DNA of 64,000 bases from Nostoc paludosum FACHB-159. GTDB taxonomy: Bacteria; Cyanobacteriota; Cyanobacteriia; Cyanobacteriales; Nostocaceae. Below the pieces are notes generated by a model, which saw only the letters and a list, made by a program, of their open reading frames with translations, had not been told where the DNA came from and did not search any database. Below, in pieces: positions 32,901-41,478 of the stretch; the stretch's first letter is position 1, and each line of letters opens with the position of its first letter. The stretch is taken from positions 1 through 64,000 of the forward strand of contig NZ_JACJTU010000036.1 of NCBI RefSeq assembly GCF_014698835.1. The letters are read 5' to 3'. The translations under genes were made by a program, and so were the position numbers.

Positions 32901-35369
32901 CTAAACCTCTTTTACCCCATCAATTAACCCATCTGAAATCATAAATCCGTTAGTAGCTGTATTTAATGGCTCAGGGTAAAAATAGATAAATTCAGTATCG
33001 CCAATTACAGGCAAAAAATGGTTAGATAATTGCATTGCTTGTAAACAAAGATTGATACTAGAAGCTGCTGAATTATATTCTTCAATATTTGCTTGCAAAA
33101 CATTCAATAATCGCTGATTAGTGGCAATTTTGGCTTCAGCTTCTTGTTCGAGTGTTTTCTCTAAATAAGCACGTGCCTGTGGATATTGCTGCAAAATGTT
33201 ATCTGCTTGTTGCTCAGCCATTGGTATTAGCTGAGTTTTCAAAATTTGGTTGATGGTTTGACGGAAAGATTTGCGAATAGTTTGAGAAACTTTTGGTTCA
33301 AAATCTAACTTCAATAATTGCCTAATCGCTGGTTCTGCTTCGACGATACTTTCAGCGTCGTAAGTTTGGGAGGTTTGTAATAAAGTCTGGCGAAATTGAT
33401 ATATGGAAAAAGTGCCTTCGTCGTAAAATCTAGGGCTTTCTCGCACAAAGCGATCGCACTCTACACTAGCTGCACTAACTATTGCTTGAGTCACTAGTTT
33501 TTCTAAATTTCTAATTTCTTGTTCAATGCCACCATCATTATCTAATAAGCGATACAATTGGCGATAATATTCTGATTTGCGAATTTTTTCCAGCAACCGT
33601 ACAAAAAAGCTGGCAATTATTTGCTGAGAAGATTCAATTAAAATATCTTCTAATTGATTTGCTAAATAATAAAATGCCTCCACTAAAATCGCTAGTAAAG
33701 GTGCAGTGGCATTACGAGGGTGACTGATTGTTGCACGTCGATAAGCATAAGCTACAGAAAAAGTATCTAGTAACTCATCTAAACGGCGAATCATTCGTGA
33801 TTGCAATTGCTTAAAATCTGCTTCAAAAGCATCACAAGAACTACCAGCTATTAGGTTAACTTCTTCTTTGATATGCTGATTAAAGTCTTTACCAATTTGC
33901 TGGAGTTGTTGATTGAGACGTTGTAATTCTTGCGCCTTCATAGTCTCAATCTCTTGTGGCTGACTATCTAAGTTTCGTTGCGAACTTTGGTAATGTTTTT
34001 TCAATTTTATACAAACATCTTCCAAGTCATTAGCAAGATTTTTAAATAATTGCGGACGTTTTTCTTCAGTCAAATAACGAGTAATTGCAGTGCGAAATTC
34101 CTCAATCCCACTATCTTCAATTAGCTGTTCTATCAGTTCGTTTCCCCAATCTCCCAAAATCCGCACATAATTTTGATTCGGCGTTTCAAAACCGTTAACA
34201 GAAACACGGAATTTTGTGGAAGATAGTTTTCCAGAATTCACACAATAGTTGTTAAACGCATAGACAAATTGTGGTGTTTCTTCTTTTCCATCTAAACTTT
34301 TGACGCTTTCGGCAAAAAAAGAATCTAAACCAAATCTATCTTTTGCACTTGTTTGTTTAATCTGACTGCCATAAAATCCTAATAAACCACTGGTTTTATA
34401 AACCCTATTTGTATCATGAAATTGTCCATTAATTAAATCATCTAATCGTTGGCGTAGCTGAGTATTATACCAAGTCTCATCGATGCGGTTGAAGACATAG
34501 AAAACGCGATCGCGTACTCCGCCATTTTGCCGCATTAATTCCAAAAGTTCTGTTTCTTCTTTTGTCATATCACCCGCGGAAGCAGGTTTTAGCACACATA
34601 CTACCGCCGAAGTATCGGGATGTTGAATTTTGGCATAAGTTAGCTGTGCATCTTTCTCCACCGGCGCATCGATACCGGGTGTATCTATAATTACATTTCC
34701 ATCTTGTAGTAAAGGATGGTTGCAGTAATATTCTATCCGCTTCAATACCGCGCTATTACTACCACGACGCGCATATCCAGCAGCTTCTTTGAGGTTAGAA
34801 AAGTTAAATTGCTCCATTGAATATGTAGCATTATTAACAGTGTTGATGCGATCGCGGTTTGCTATATATCCTTCTACCAATAACATTAACGCCTTGGCTT
34901 GTTTTGCACGTTCTGATTTACTCTCACCACCTTCCTGTTGAATAATTGCTTCGCAACCTTGACGTAGTAAGTTAATTACATCAGCTTGGTTAATATTAGC
35001 TACTGTTTTAAATCCTAGTTGCTGACACAAAAAAACTGCTTGTTCTCGAATTTCTGCTTCACTTAAAAAAGTTAAAACAACCCGTTCTTTATCTATTTCT
35101 GCATACTCAATTTTGCATTCTGTACCTGTAGCGTGTCCCTCTGCACTATACAGTAATTCTCTTTCCAAGAGTGCATTGATTAGCATTGATTTTCCAGCGC
35201 TAAATGCACCTGCAAACACAATTTCAAACTTGGGAGAAATCGCCTTATTTAAAGAAGTTTGTACAAATGTAATATCTTGAGAACGTAGCGTTGGTTCTTG
35301 CTGTAAAAGTTGTAATATTGACTCTACTTGTTCTTTTAAATTTTTGCACTGAATTGGTAGATCTGACAT
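32901..35369 (-). CDS. Dynamin-like GTPase
   Basis: An 822-residue large GTPase of the bacterial dynamin-like type. G1 is IVFAGAFSAGKSMLINALLE (about residues 54-70), G2 the TGTECKI segment, G3 VIIDTPGIDAPVEKD, and G4 is VFNRIDET, an Asn-Arg-x-Asp in place of the usual NKxD/TKxD. The large C-terminal part is mainly helical (long coiled-coil-like stretches around 470-650), with AYRRATISHP and FFVRLLEKIRKSEYYRQLYRLL; no obvious membrane helix is visible, so membrane contact would be by amphipathic parts. SD site AGGA favours the ATG at 35369 over 35378. Nostoc punctiforme BDLP1 is the structural model for the class; this one is longer. Role in membrane remodelling or cell division is inference. 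Confidence 0.9.
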   Translation of the reverse strand: MSDLPIQCKNLKEQVESILQLLQQEPTLRSQDITFVQTSLNKAISPKFEIVFAGAFSAGKSMLINALLERELLYSAEGHATGTECKIEYAEIDKERVVLTFLSEAEIREQAVFLCQQLGFKTVANINQADVINLLRQGCEAIIQQEGGESKSERAKQAKALMLLVEGYIANRDRINTVNNATYSMEQFNFSNLKEAAGYARRGSNSAVLKRIEYYCNHPLLQDGNVIIDTPGIDAPVEKDAQLTYAKIQHPDTSAVVCVLKPASAGDMTKEETELLELMRQNGGVRDRVFYVFNRIDETWYNTQLRQRLDDLINGQFHDTNRVYKTSGLLGFYGSQIKQTSAKDRFGLDSFFAESVKSLDGKEETPQFVYAFNNYCVNSGKLSSTKFRVSVNGFETPNQNYVRILGDWGNELIEQLIEDSGIEEFRTAITRYLTEEKRPQLFKNLANDLEDVCIKLKKHYQSSQRNLDSQPQEIETMKAQELQRLNQQLQQIGKDFNQHIKEEVNLIAGSSCDAFEADFKQLQSRMIRRLDELLDTFSVAYAYRRATISHPRNATAPLLAILVEAFYYLANQLEDILIESSQQIIASFFVRLLEKIRKSEYYRQLYRLLDNDGGIEQEIRNLEKLVTQAIVSAASVECDRFVRESPRFYDEGTFSIYQFRQTLLQTSQTYDAESIVEAEPAIRQLLKLDFEPKVSQTIRKSFRQTINQILKTQLIPMAEQQADNILQQYPQARAYLEKTLEQEAEAKIATNQRLLNVLQANIEEYNSAASSINLCLQAMQLSNHFLPVIGDTEFIYFYPEPLNTATNGFMISDGLIDGVKEV

Positions 35370-35500
35370 ATTGTGCATCCTAATAATATTTATGTATATA
35401 TTAGTGATGTTTATTGTGTTAATGGCTCAGTAAAATTCCTGAGAAATTTGTGTTTAATTGCTAGATATTACCAAAAAGACTAATTAATGATTATTGAATC

Positions 35501-35902
35501 ATGAAAGTTTTTGCTTTGAGATTAAAACTCCACGAAGATTTAAAGCAAAGCTTAAAGAATTTTGTTATACAAGAAGACATTAAAGCAGGGTTTATATTAA
35601 GTGCCATTGGTAGCCTAGAAGAAGCAAAAATTCGCTTTGCTAATCAAGCCATTAGTACTGTATTAACCGAAAAATTTGAAATCATCGCTCTCAATGGTAC
35701 AATAGTAACTACAGGTGTGCATTTGCATATCGCTATTTCCGATCGAGAAGACAAAACTATCGGTGGACATCTCGACTATGGATGCATTATCTACACAACT
35801 GCGGAAATAGTTATTGGTGCAAGTGAGGAATTTACCTTTAATAGAACTTTTGACCAACAAACAGGTTATCAAGAACTAGAAATTATCCGCGATCGCTCAT
35901 AA
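35501..35902 (+). CDS. PPC/DUF296 domain protein
   Basis: A 133-residue single-domain protein of the PPC (plant and prokaryote conserved, DUF296) family. Seen: FALRLKLHEDLKQSLKNFVIQEDIKAGFILSAIGSLEEAKIRF, then GVHLHIAISDREDKTIGGHLDYGCIIYTTAEIVIG, the family core with GGHL. In plants this domain is fused to AT-hooks; prokaryotic versions form trimers and their function is poorly known. There is no extra DNA-binding motif here. It is cytosolic and stands alone, divergent from the dynamin-like gene. Confidence 0.9.
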   Translation: MKVFALRLKLHEDLKQSLKNFVIQEDIKAGFILSAIGSLEEAKIRFANQAISTVLTEKFEIIALNGTIVTTGVHLHIAISDREDKTIGGHLDYGCIIYTTAEIVIGASEEFTFNRTFDQQTGYQELEIIRDRS

Positions 35903-36085
35903 ATATTGTTGCATCAAAATAAGACTATTCCATTAGCCATTCTCTCCTAATATATGCACAAAAATAATAATTACTAACTCGATTTTATAGCAACTCTAAA
36001 TCATTCCTCAAAAATCTATTGCCTATTGCCTATTGCCTCTTTTACGTCATCACTGTTGTCAAACAAAATTAAAATATGATTTGTT

Positions 36086-36490
36086 ATGCAACCTTCTCTA
36101 GCTCTTCATAGCTTAAATATTCTTGTAGTTGAAGATGATGATGATATTCGCTATTTTATTACTACAGTATTAGAAGCAGATGGAGCTACCGTCGAAGCAG
36201 TTCCATCCGCCGCCGCAGCACTGAAAATTTTACCCCAATTACAACCTGATATCTTAATTTCTGATATAGGTATGCCTGACGAAGATGGCTACACCTTAAT
36301 CCGAAAAATTCGTGCGCTCAAGCCAGATATGGGTGGGAAAGTCCCAGCCATTGCCTTAACTGCCTATGGCGATAGTGAGAGCAGAATTCGCGCTTTAGAA
36401 GCTGGCTTTCAAACTCATGTATCTAAACCAGTCTTTCCAGAAGAACTAGTTGAGATTGTCGCTGATTTGTTTGCTTCTTGTAATTGGTAA
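36086..36490 (+). CDS. Response regulator, receiver domain only
   Basis: A 134-residue lone receiver. Seen: ILVVEDDDDIR (acidic pocket), phosphorylation site Asp60 in DILISDIGMPDEDGY, Thr in IALTAYGDSE and Lys in HVSKPVFPEE. It has no output domain, so it acts through a partner protein or phosphorelay. The sequence closely matches the receiver at the end of the 1682-residue histidine kinase in this window (SDIGMP.DGY, PAIALTAY, AGFQ.H..KPV.P), which hints that they share a lineage. No kinase is adjacent; the deacetylase gene is convergent 11 bp away. Confidence 0.92.
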   Translation: MQPSLALHSLNILVVEDDDDIRYFITTVLEADGATVEAVPSAAAALKILPQLQPDILISDIGMPDEDGYTLIRKIRALKPDMGGKVPAIALTAYGDSESRIRALEAGFQTHVSKPVFPEELVEIVADLFASCNW

Positions 36491-36501
36491 CGAGGCTATT
36501 T

Positions 36502-37485
36502 TTACCTTTTTTGAGGTACTAATACAGGTAGTTGACGAACACCAGCTACGGACTTGGCGTGTTGTCCAACAGTCAAAACATTGAACTGACTCGTTATCAT
36601 TTCTAAGCTTTTATTCACCACTGCCAGTTTTTTGTAGGTGGGGACATCCATACCAGGAAAAAATGATAACTCTGGTACATCTTCTTGACTTAAAAAGTCT
36701 GTGGGATGGAGTAATAAAGATGGTTGAGTGCGTGTCAGTTTACACAGCCACAAAGCAATTCTCAAATAAAATAATGCCAAACCGCTAGAAAATCTAGCCA
36801 AATACATGATGTAGCTAAAGTGAATTGGCACCTTGAAAATTGGCATGGTGGTAACAGGAATTTCAGTCAGTCTATCCTTACCCATCTGCCATTGATAAGG
36901 GTTTAGAGGTTGCAAACAATCTTTGAAACTACCAAACAAAGCTTCCCGCTTTTTGCGTTCTTCTTTGCTGAGTTTACAAGTCATTAAATAATAAGCTCGT
37001 GCTACTGGCCCCAAAATTGTAGGAAAAGTTGAAGCATCATATTCGTACCCGCGTCGCGCTAAGACTTTCAATACTGCTGGAGAAAAGCTGTATCCAGGGC
37101 CGCGAAACCCTACAGGTTGTTGATAAGTGACGCGCTTGATATGTTCTTCAGCCATAGCCACTTCTTCTTCTATCTCACTTTCAGAATACAAATGCAGCCA
37201 GGGAGAGTGGTAAAATGAATGGTTGCCAATTTCGTGACCGGCATTGGCGATCGCCTGTATTGCCTGATGATTTTTTTCCAGCGCTGCATCTTGACCAACA
37301 ATGAATACTGTGATTCTCAAATTCCATTGCTCAAGAATTTCTAAAAAACGCGGTACTGCAATATCTAAGTAAGAGGGAAAACTCTCCCAACCCGGAGCGC
37401 CTTGATTTTTCAAATAAGACCAAATATTATCTAAATCTAAAGAAAGACTGGCTATTGGTTTATTTGCTTTTCCTTTGGTTTTCAT
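36502..37485 (-). CDS. Polysaccharide deacetylase family protein
   Basis: A 327-residue protein with the NodB-type carbohydrate esterase 4 fold. Seen: SLSLDLDN (Asp17 and Asp19 in the motif 1 position), HEIGNHSFYHSPWLHL (His89 and His93, the metal ligands), FRGPGYSFSPAVLKVLARRGYEYDASTF (motif 3 with Arg) and LLLHPTDFL (motif 5 His). It may remove N- or O-acetyl groups from an envelope polysaccharide. There is no signal peptide, unusual for an envelope enzyme, but two hydrophobic stretches around 230-250 (YIMYLARFSSGLALFYLRIALWL) may anchor it. Convergent with the receiver gene. Confidence 0.9.
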   Translation of the reverse strand: MKTKGKANKPIASLSLDLDNIWSYLKNQGAPGWESFPSYLDIAVPRFLEILEQWNLRITVFIVGQDAALEKNHQAIQAIANAGHEIGNHSFYHSPWLHLYSESEIEEEVAMAEEHIKRVTYQQPVGFRGPGYSFSPAVLKVLARRGYEYDASTFPTILGPVARAYYLMTCKLSKEERKKREALFGSFKDCLQPLNPYQWQMGKDRLTEIPVTTMPIFKVPIHFSYIMYLARFSSGLALFYLRIALWLCKLTRTQPSLLLHPTDFLSQEDVPELSFFPGMDVPTYKKLAVVNKSLEMITSQFNVLTVGQHAKSVAGVRQLPVLVPQKR

Positions 37486-38210
37486 TATTAGTTCAAGTAT
37501 TTATTTCAAAATAAAGATTGACTCTAAAACCAGCGTTTTTTAATTGCTGGTGATTAATATATCATAAATAGAACGTATTTAAACGTGTATAAGTAAGTTT
37601 TAGCGATCGCTGCAATTTATAATCATATTTCCTAACTGAGTTTCACAATGTAGCCTAGTTTGTAGTTGATGGGCGATCGCTCCACAAATCTCCAGTTCAT
37701 CGTCACTACAATATTCACTCAAGAAATGATAATTGCCGCTACTACAATCAGCGTCTCCAATTTGGTAGATGAAATTTTGCCAGAACGAGGATTTATTGAA
37801 AGGTAACAGATTCGCTCAATAATTCTCGATAGTGTTTTAGCAAAATAGCATTCCTAAATGAATTGTGAAATTAGTTGTCTAGGTAGGCAATAGATTTTTT
37901 CACGAATGGTTTAGGCTTGCTAAAGACAGTTTAAAAAATACAATATGAAATTTGTGTAAGTTTTATATAAATTTTATGTATTTCTACTTAAAAAATTGAA
38001 TTTTTGTAAGTACTATGATGCTGGTAACAGTATTATTAAGTGTTACTACAGAAGTTAGGCTGCCAGTAGAACGGTAGTTAACACAAAATTTTGAACTAAG
38101 ATTAGTAACTCTTAATATTCAAGAAATTAGATTCTTGAAGAAGCAGCGATCGTACAAGAAAGAGTTTTGCCAGTTTCACACAAACACGTTCAAATTGAGG
38201 GCAATATCCG
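37486..38210. other. Long intergenic region upstream of the PEP-CTERM gene
   Basis: 725 bp. The left half contains a possible decayed gene (37600-37815, minus strand, listed apart). The right half (about 37900-38210) is AT-rich, without genes, and leads to a GAGGG ribosome site before 38211. AATTTTTGTAAGT near 37999 and TTTGTGTAAGTTTTATATAAAT near 37950 (shown only in part) are short similar motifs. Confidence 0.5.
37600..37815 (-). pseudogene. Possible remnant of a small gene, no start codon
   Basis: On the minus strand 71 codons are open with protein-like content: NKSSFWQNFIYQIGDADC, NYHFLSEYCSDDELEICGA, then IAHQLQTRLHCETQLGNMII and a TAA at 37600. No ATG or GTG begins it; a stop lies directly upstream in frame. 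In another frame just before it (about 37816-37860) LKHYRELLSES looks like a matching N-terminal part, suggesting a frameshift. I do not recognise the family. It could also be chance, since about 70 open codons are not rare. Confidence 0.35.
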
Positions 38211-38924
38211 ATGCAAAAGTCTTACAAATTGACAATTACGGCTGCTATTGTTGGATTCGGATTAGGAATGATGAATACAGCCCAAGCAGCAATTTTGACT
38301 CTGAGTGCGTCTAGCCAAGGTTGGTGGGCTGCTGAAGGCGGGCTGAATGTTAGTAATTCTAACAGTAACACCAACTACATAACTGGAAACATACGCGCAA
38401 CAGATTTGCGTAATTATTTTACATTCGATCTTGATGATATAGGAAACGTCTCGTCAGCAACCCTACAAGTTCAACGATTTGATGGTTCAGAAAATGGAAT
38501 AAAAATTCTAGGTTTATTTGATGTTTCAACACCTGCTGATGTATTAAGCCAAAAAGTTAATAGCCCCAATAATACTATTTATAGCGATTTGGGAAGTGGT
38601 AAAAACTATGGAACTTTTGATGTCAGTAGTTCTGGCGATCCCAACGAAATTTTGAGTTTTGCTCTCAACTCTGACGCCATTGCAGATATTAATAACAGAA
38701 GCGGAAACTTTTTCTCAATTGGAGGCGCGCTTCTGGGTGATATTGGATTAGATTCAGAGGAATATCTCTTCGCCGGTAGCGGTGATGGTACTTTTGCAAC
38801 ACTTGTAATTGATACCGACGATTCAACCACAGTTCCAGAACCTTATACCCTTGGTGGGATAGCGGTTGCTGGTGTTGCAGGTTTGTGGTTAAAGCGCAGA
38901 CGAAAAGCGTCCTTGACCAAATAA
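38211..38924 (+). CDS. PEP-CTERM sorting domain protein
   Basis: A 237-residue exported protein. The N-terminal signal (YKLTITAAIVGFGLGMMNTAQAA) ends in AQA-A. The middle (about 30-200) is a beta-rich, Ser/Asn-rich domain without a name to me: DLRNYFTFDLDDIGNVSSATLQVQRFDG is its clearest part and recalls DNRLRE/CBM-like beta-sandwiches. At residue 208 it has VPEPYTLGGIAVAGVAGLWL followed by KRRRK, the PEP-CTERM tripartite tail (motif, helix, basic end) used for exosortase processing. GAGGG lies before the ATG. No exosortase is in the window, so the sorting enzyme is encoded elsewhere. Confidence 0.92.
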   Translation: MQKSYKLTITAAIVGFGLGMMNTAQAAILTLSASSQGWWAAEGGLNVSNSNSNTNYITGNIRATDLRNYFTFDLDDIGNVSSATLQVQRFDGSENGIKILGLFDVSTPADVLSQKVNSPNNTIYSDLGSGKNYGTFDVSSSGDPNEILSFALNSDAIADINNRSGNFFSIGGALLGDIGLDSEEYLFAGSGDGTFATLVIDTDDSTTVPEPYTLGGIAVAGVAGLWLKRRRKASLTK

Positions 38925-38970
38925 TTATTAATTCATAATTCATAATTAACAGATGTGATGCCAAAATCCT

Positions 38971-39001
38971 TGTAGAGACGTTGCAATGCAACGTCTCTAC
39001 A
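38971..39001. repeat. 15-bp-type palindromic repeat, copy 3
   Basis: TGTAGAGACGTTGCA - A - TGCAACGTCTCTACA, the third copy, between the convergent PEP-CTERM and GTPase genes. The flanking sequence is not shared with copies 1 and 2. Confidence 0.9.
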
Positions 39002-39059
39002 TCTATTGATAAATTCGCTTTGTCGCGCACATCTGCATAATACCAAAAAACAAAGTAGA

Positions 39060-39088
39060 CCTCTTGCAAAAGTGACTTTTGCAAGAGG
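39060..39088. repeat. Palindrome CCTCTTGCAAAAGT
   Basis: CCTCTTGCAAAAGT - G - ACTTTTGCAAGAGG, perfect 14-bp arms around one base. A half copy is at about 18366-18380. Just after it, G-rich and C-rich arms (39088-39147) can also pair. Between two convergent genes it may end transcription in both directions. Confidence 0.8.
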
Positions 39089-39178
39089 GGGGAAAGGGAA
39101 AAGGGTTTTTAGGAGCCGCTTTCCCCTTTACCCCTTACCCTTTTCCCCAATAAAAGCAAGAAGTCTAGTGTAGGTAGT

Positions 39179-40738
39179 TCACTGAACCTCTTCTCTGCTT
39201 TCTTGTTTTTCCATCGCCTCAGTTTTATCTTGTAATGGCTTGACTACTCTGGCGATCGCTTCTTGAATAAAAGCCTTAATAAATTCATCTCTGCGATTAA
39301 TTTGAAACTGTCGCTGCACAACTTCTGTCATTCCGCCATCACCCCAATCTTGGTCGTGACGAAAATATTCAATAAAGCTTTTACCAGCAATTCGCGTTAA
39401 ATAAGCTGCTGTCACACCTTGAATTGCTCTGCCAATAATAAAGGTAGCAACATTGAGTTGCAAAGCTGTAGATAATAATTGAATTGCTCCTTTAATAATG
39501 CCCAAACTGGCGATGGTTTTTGCTAAAGAAAGGGCTAATTCTCGTCCCCTTTCCATATTCAATTCACAGCCATATACTCGACCAATTTCTACAACCATTT
39601 GAGCATTGACGGCGGCGGTTGCTAATAAATCTACCACTGGTACAGGTGTCACCGACACAACGCCAGCACCAATCCACTGAAAGCGTTCTACGATTTTGTC
39701 AGCTTGGCGGCGGCGTTGACCATCGATGAGCTTTCGCGCTTCGTCACCCAATCGGAGAGATTGCAAAAGAATATTATCCGCCACCAAATCTTCACCTTCG
39801 GCGCGTAAAATTGCAGCCATGCGCCGCAACAAAGGAACAATATCGGGTTCTGGCTGGAAGCTTTCGCCAGTTTCCAGTTGTGCAGATTGGGGATTAGCAG
39901 CGATCGCTACGACATCATTAGTAGCAATAAATCCCCGCACCCGCTGACGCAACCTGGCGAGGATGGCTTCTTTATCTTCATCTGTATATAAATCAGTTTT
40001 GTTGAGAACCAACAGCGATCGCTTACCAATTTCTGCTAATCCCCGTAGTGGTTCATATTCCGAGCGTCGTAAATCATTATCCACCACAAACAATAATAAA
40101 TCTGCTTCCGTCGCCAGTTCCCGCGCCATTTGTTCCCGTTCCGTCCCCGCGACGCCAGCTTCTAAAATTCCCGGCGTATCCGTAATTAAAATTTTGCGTT
40201 CTAATCCCTTCAACCGCAGACAATAAGTTTCGCCAACTTGGGTTGTACCCATCGGTGCATCCACCTGACCGACCATGCGTCCCATAATGGCATTTACCAG
40301 GGAAGTTTTACCAGCACTCCCAGTACCGAATACCACCACTTGAATTTCACCCCGTGCGAGGTTGGCTTCAATCTCCCGTGATTTACTTAATAAAGCTTGA
40401 CGTGCGACTTCATCTTGAATTTGCGCTACCTGTTGGCGCACAGCTTGGAGAGTCGTAGAAGCTGCATCAGACTTGCCAGCGGGGATTTGCGCTGGAGTCA
40501 CACGGGAACGATTGCGGCGCGATCGCTTTTCGCCTGACTGAAGCACTAATACATAATAAACAAAAGCAGCAACCAACCCTCCAATCAGCACAATTAGCAG
40601 CAAAAGCAGCAAGTTACCTAACAACGGCGAATAAGACAATTGCCAATAAAGCCGTGATAGCGAATCAATTAGCCATAAAGTTAGCCCCAAAATGACGATT
40701 AGACCGACAATCAGCGTTACGATGCGTGACAGAGGCAT
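39179..40738 (-). CDS. Membrane GTPase with DUF697 domain
   Basis: A 519-residue protein: two N-terminal membrane helices (IVTLIVGLIVILGLTLWLI and LLGNLLLLLLIVLIGGLVAAFVYYV), a linker with RSRRNRSR, a Era/YcjX-type GTPase domain and a C-terminal DUF697 region. GTPase motifs are intact: FGTGSAGKTSLVNAIMG (G1), GTTQVG (G2), LITDTPGI (G3), LVLNKTDL (G4). DUF697 shows GVVSVTPVPVVDLLATAAVNAQMVVEIGRVYG. The ATG at 40738 is used; a TTG lies 9 bases upstream. Function is not known; a role in membrane or envelope homeostasis is inferred from the topology. Confidence 0.88.
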   Translation of the reverse strand: MPLSRIVTLIVGLIVILGLTLWLIDSLSRLYWQLSYSPLLGNLLLLLLIVLIGGLVAAFVYYVLVLQSGEKRSRRNRSRVTPAQIPAGKSDAASTTLQAVRQQVAQIQDEVARQALLSKSREIEANLARGEIQVVVFGTGSAGKTSLVNAIMGRMVGQVDAPMGTTQVGETYCLRLKGLERKILITDTPGILEAGVAGTEREQMARELATEADLLLFVVDNDLRRSEYEPLRGLAEIGKRSLLVLNKTDLYTDEDKEAILARLRQRVRGFIATNDVVAIAANPQSAQLETGESFQPEPDIVPLLRRMAAILRAEGEDLVADNILLQSLRLGDEARKLIDGQRRRQADKIVERFQWIGAGVVSVTPVPVVDLLATAAVNAQMVVEIGRVYGCELNMERGRELALSLAKTIASLGIIKGAIQLLSTALQLNVATFIIGRAIQGVTAAYLTRIAGKSFIEYFRHDQDWGDGGMTEVVQRQFQINRRDEFIKAFIQEAIARVVKPLQDKTEAMEKQESREEVQ

Positions 40739-40992
40739 GGCTGGCAAAGATTAGTGGATATGAAGTAGGCACATATTTCCGATCTTAATAGTTTCGGTAT
40801 TTTTTATCAGGTTCAGGAGGCAGAACTACAAAACTATGGGTTTTCGAGTTTTCGAGTTTTCGAGACGCTATAAATCGCCGTCTCTACAAGTGTTTTGGTC
40901 TTATGTGAACTGTATTGATTTATATCAGGTATTTAGCGAAATGGTATAAACCCTAAAAAGGGAGAACCAGAATCAAAGTCTTTCTTTTTAAG

Positions 40993-41475
40993 CTATCCAA
41001 AAGCTGGCAATTGATTTAAGAAAACCCAATAAAAACCAAGTTGTTGGACTGCTTGGTTGAATTGTTCAAAATCTACAGGTTTGACGATGTAACTATTCAC
41101 CCCAAACTGGTAACTGTCGAGCATGTCTCGGTCTTCAGCGGAAGAGGTCAGCACTACAATGGGAATCTTTTGCGTGCGTGGATCGGACTTGAGTTGCCGC
41201 AAAACTTCTAATCCGCTCACCTTTGGCAGTTTCAAATCCAGCAAAATGACTTTGGGTTGACTCGTCATGGTGCGACGGGCATATTCTCCCTGACAAAAAA
41301 TAAAATCTAGAGCTGCTGCTCCGTCCTTAAGCAGTTGAATTTGATTGCCAATTCTGGCACGACGCAATGCTCGAATAGTTAGTTCGGCATCGGTAGGATT
41401 ATCTTCCACTAAGAGAATGGAAATTGGTTGCTCGGAAGATGCATCAGTGGAGCGATCGCTTGGTTGGTAAATCAT
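40993..41475 (-). CDS. Response regulator of the giant kinase (Rcp1-like)
   Basis: A 160-residue lone receiver. Seen: ILLVEDNPTDAELTIRAL, Asp80 in VILLDLKLPKVSGLEVLRQL, IVVLTSSAEDRDML with Ser/Thr, and NSYIVKPVDFEQF with Lys. It resembles the Rcp1/CheY-like receivers that serve phytochrome-type kinases. It begins 3 bp after the stop of the 2072-residue kinase on the same strand, so the kinase and its receiver form one operon. It has no output domain. Confidence 0.95.
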   Translation of the reverse strand: MIYQPSDRSTDASSEQPISILLVEDNPTDAELTIRALRRARIGNQIQLLKDGAAALDFIFCQGEYARRTMTSQPKVILLDLKLPKVSGLEVLRQLKSDPRTQKIPIVVLTSSAEDRDMLDSYQFGVNSYIVKPVDFEQFNQAVQQLGFYWVFLNQLPAFG

Positions 41476-41478
41476 GGG

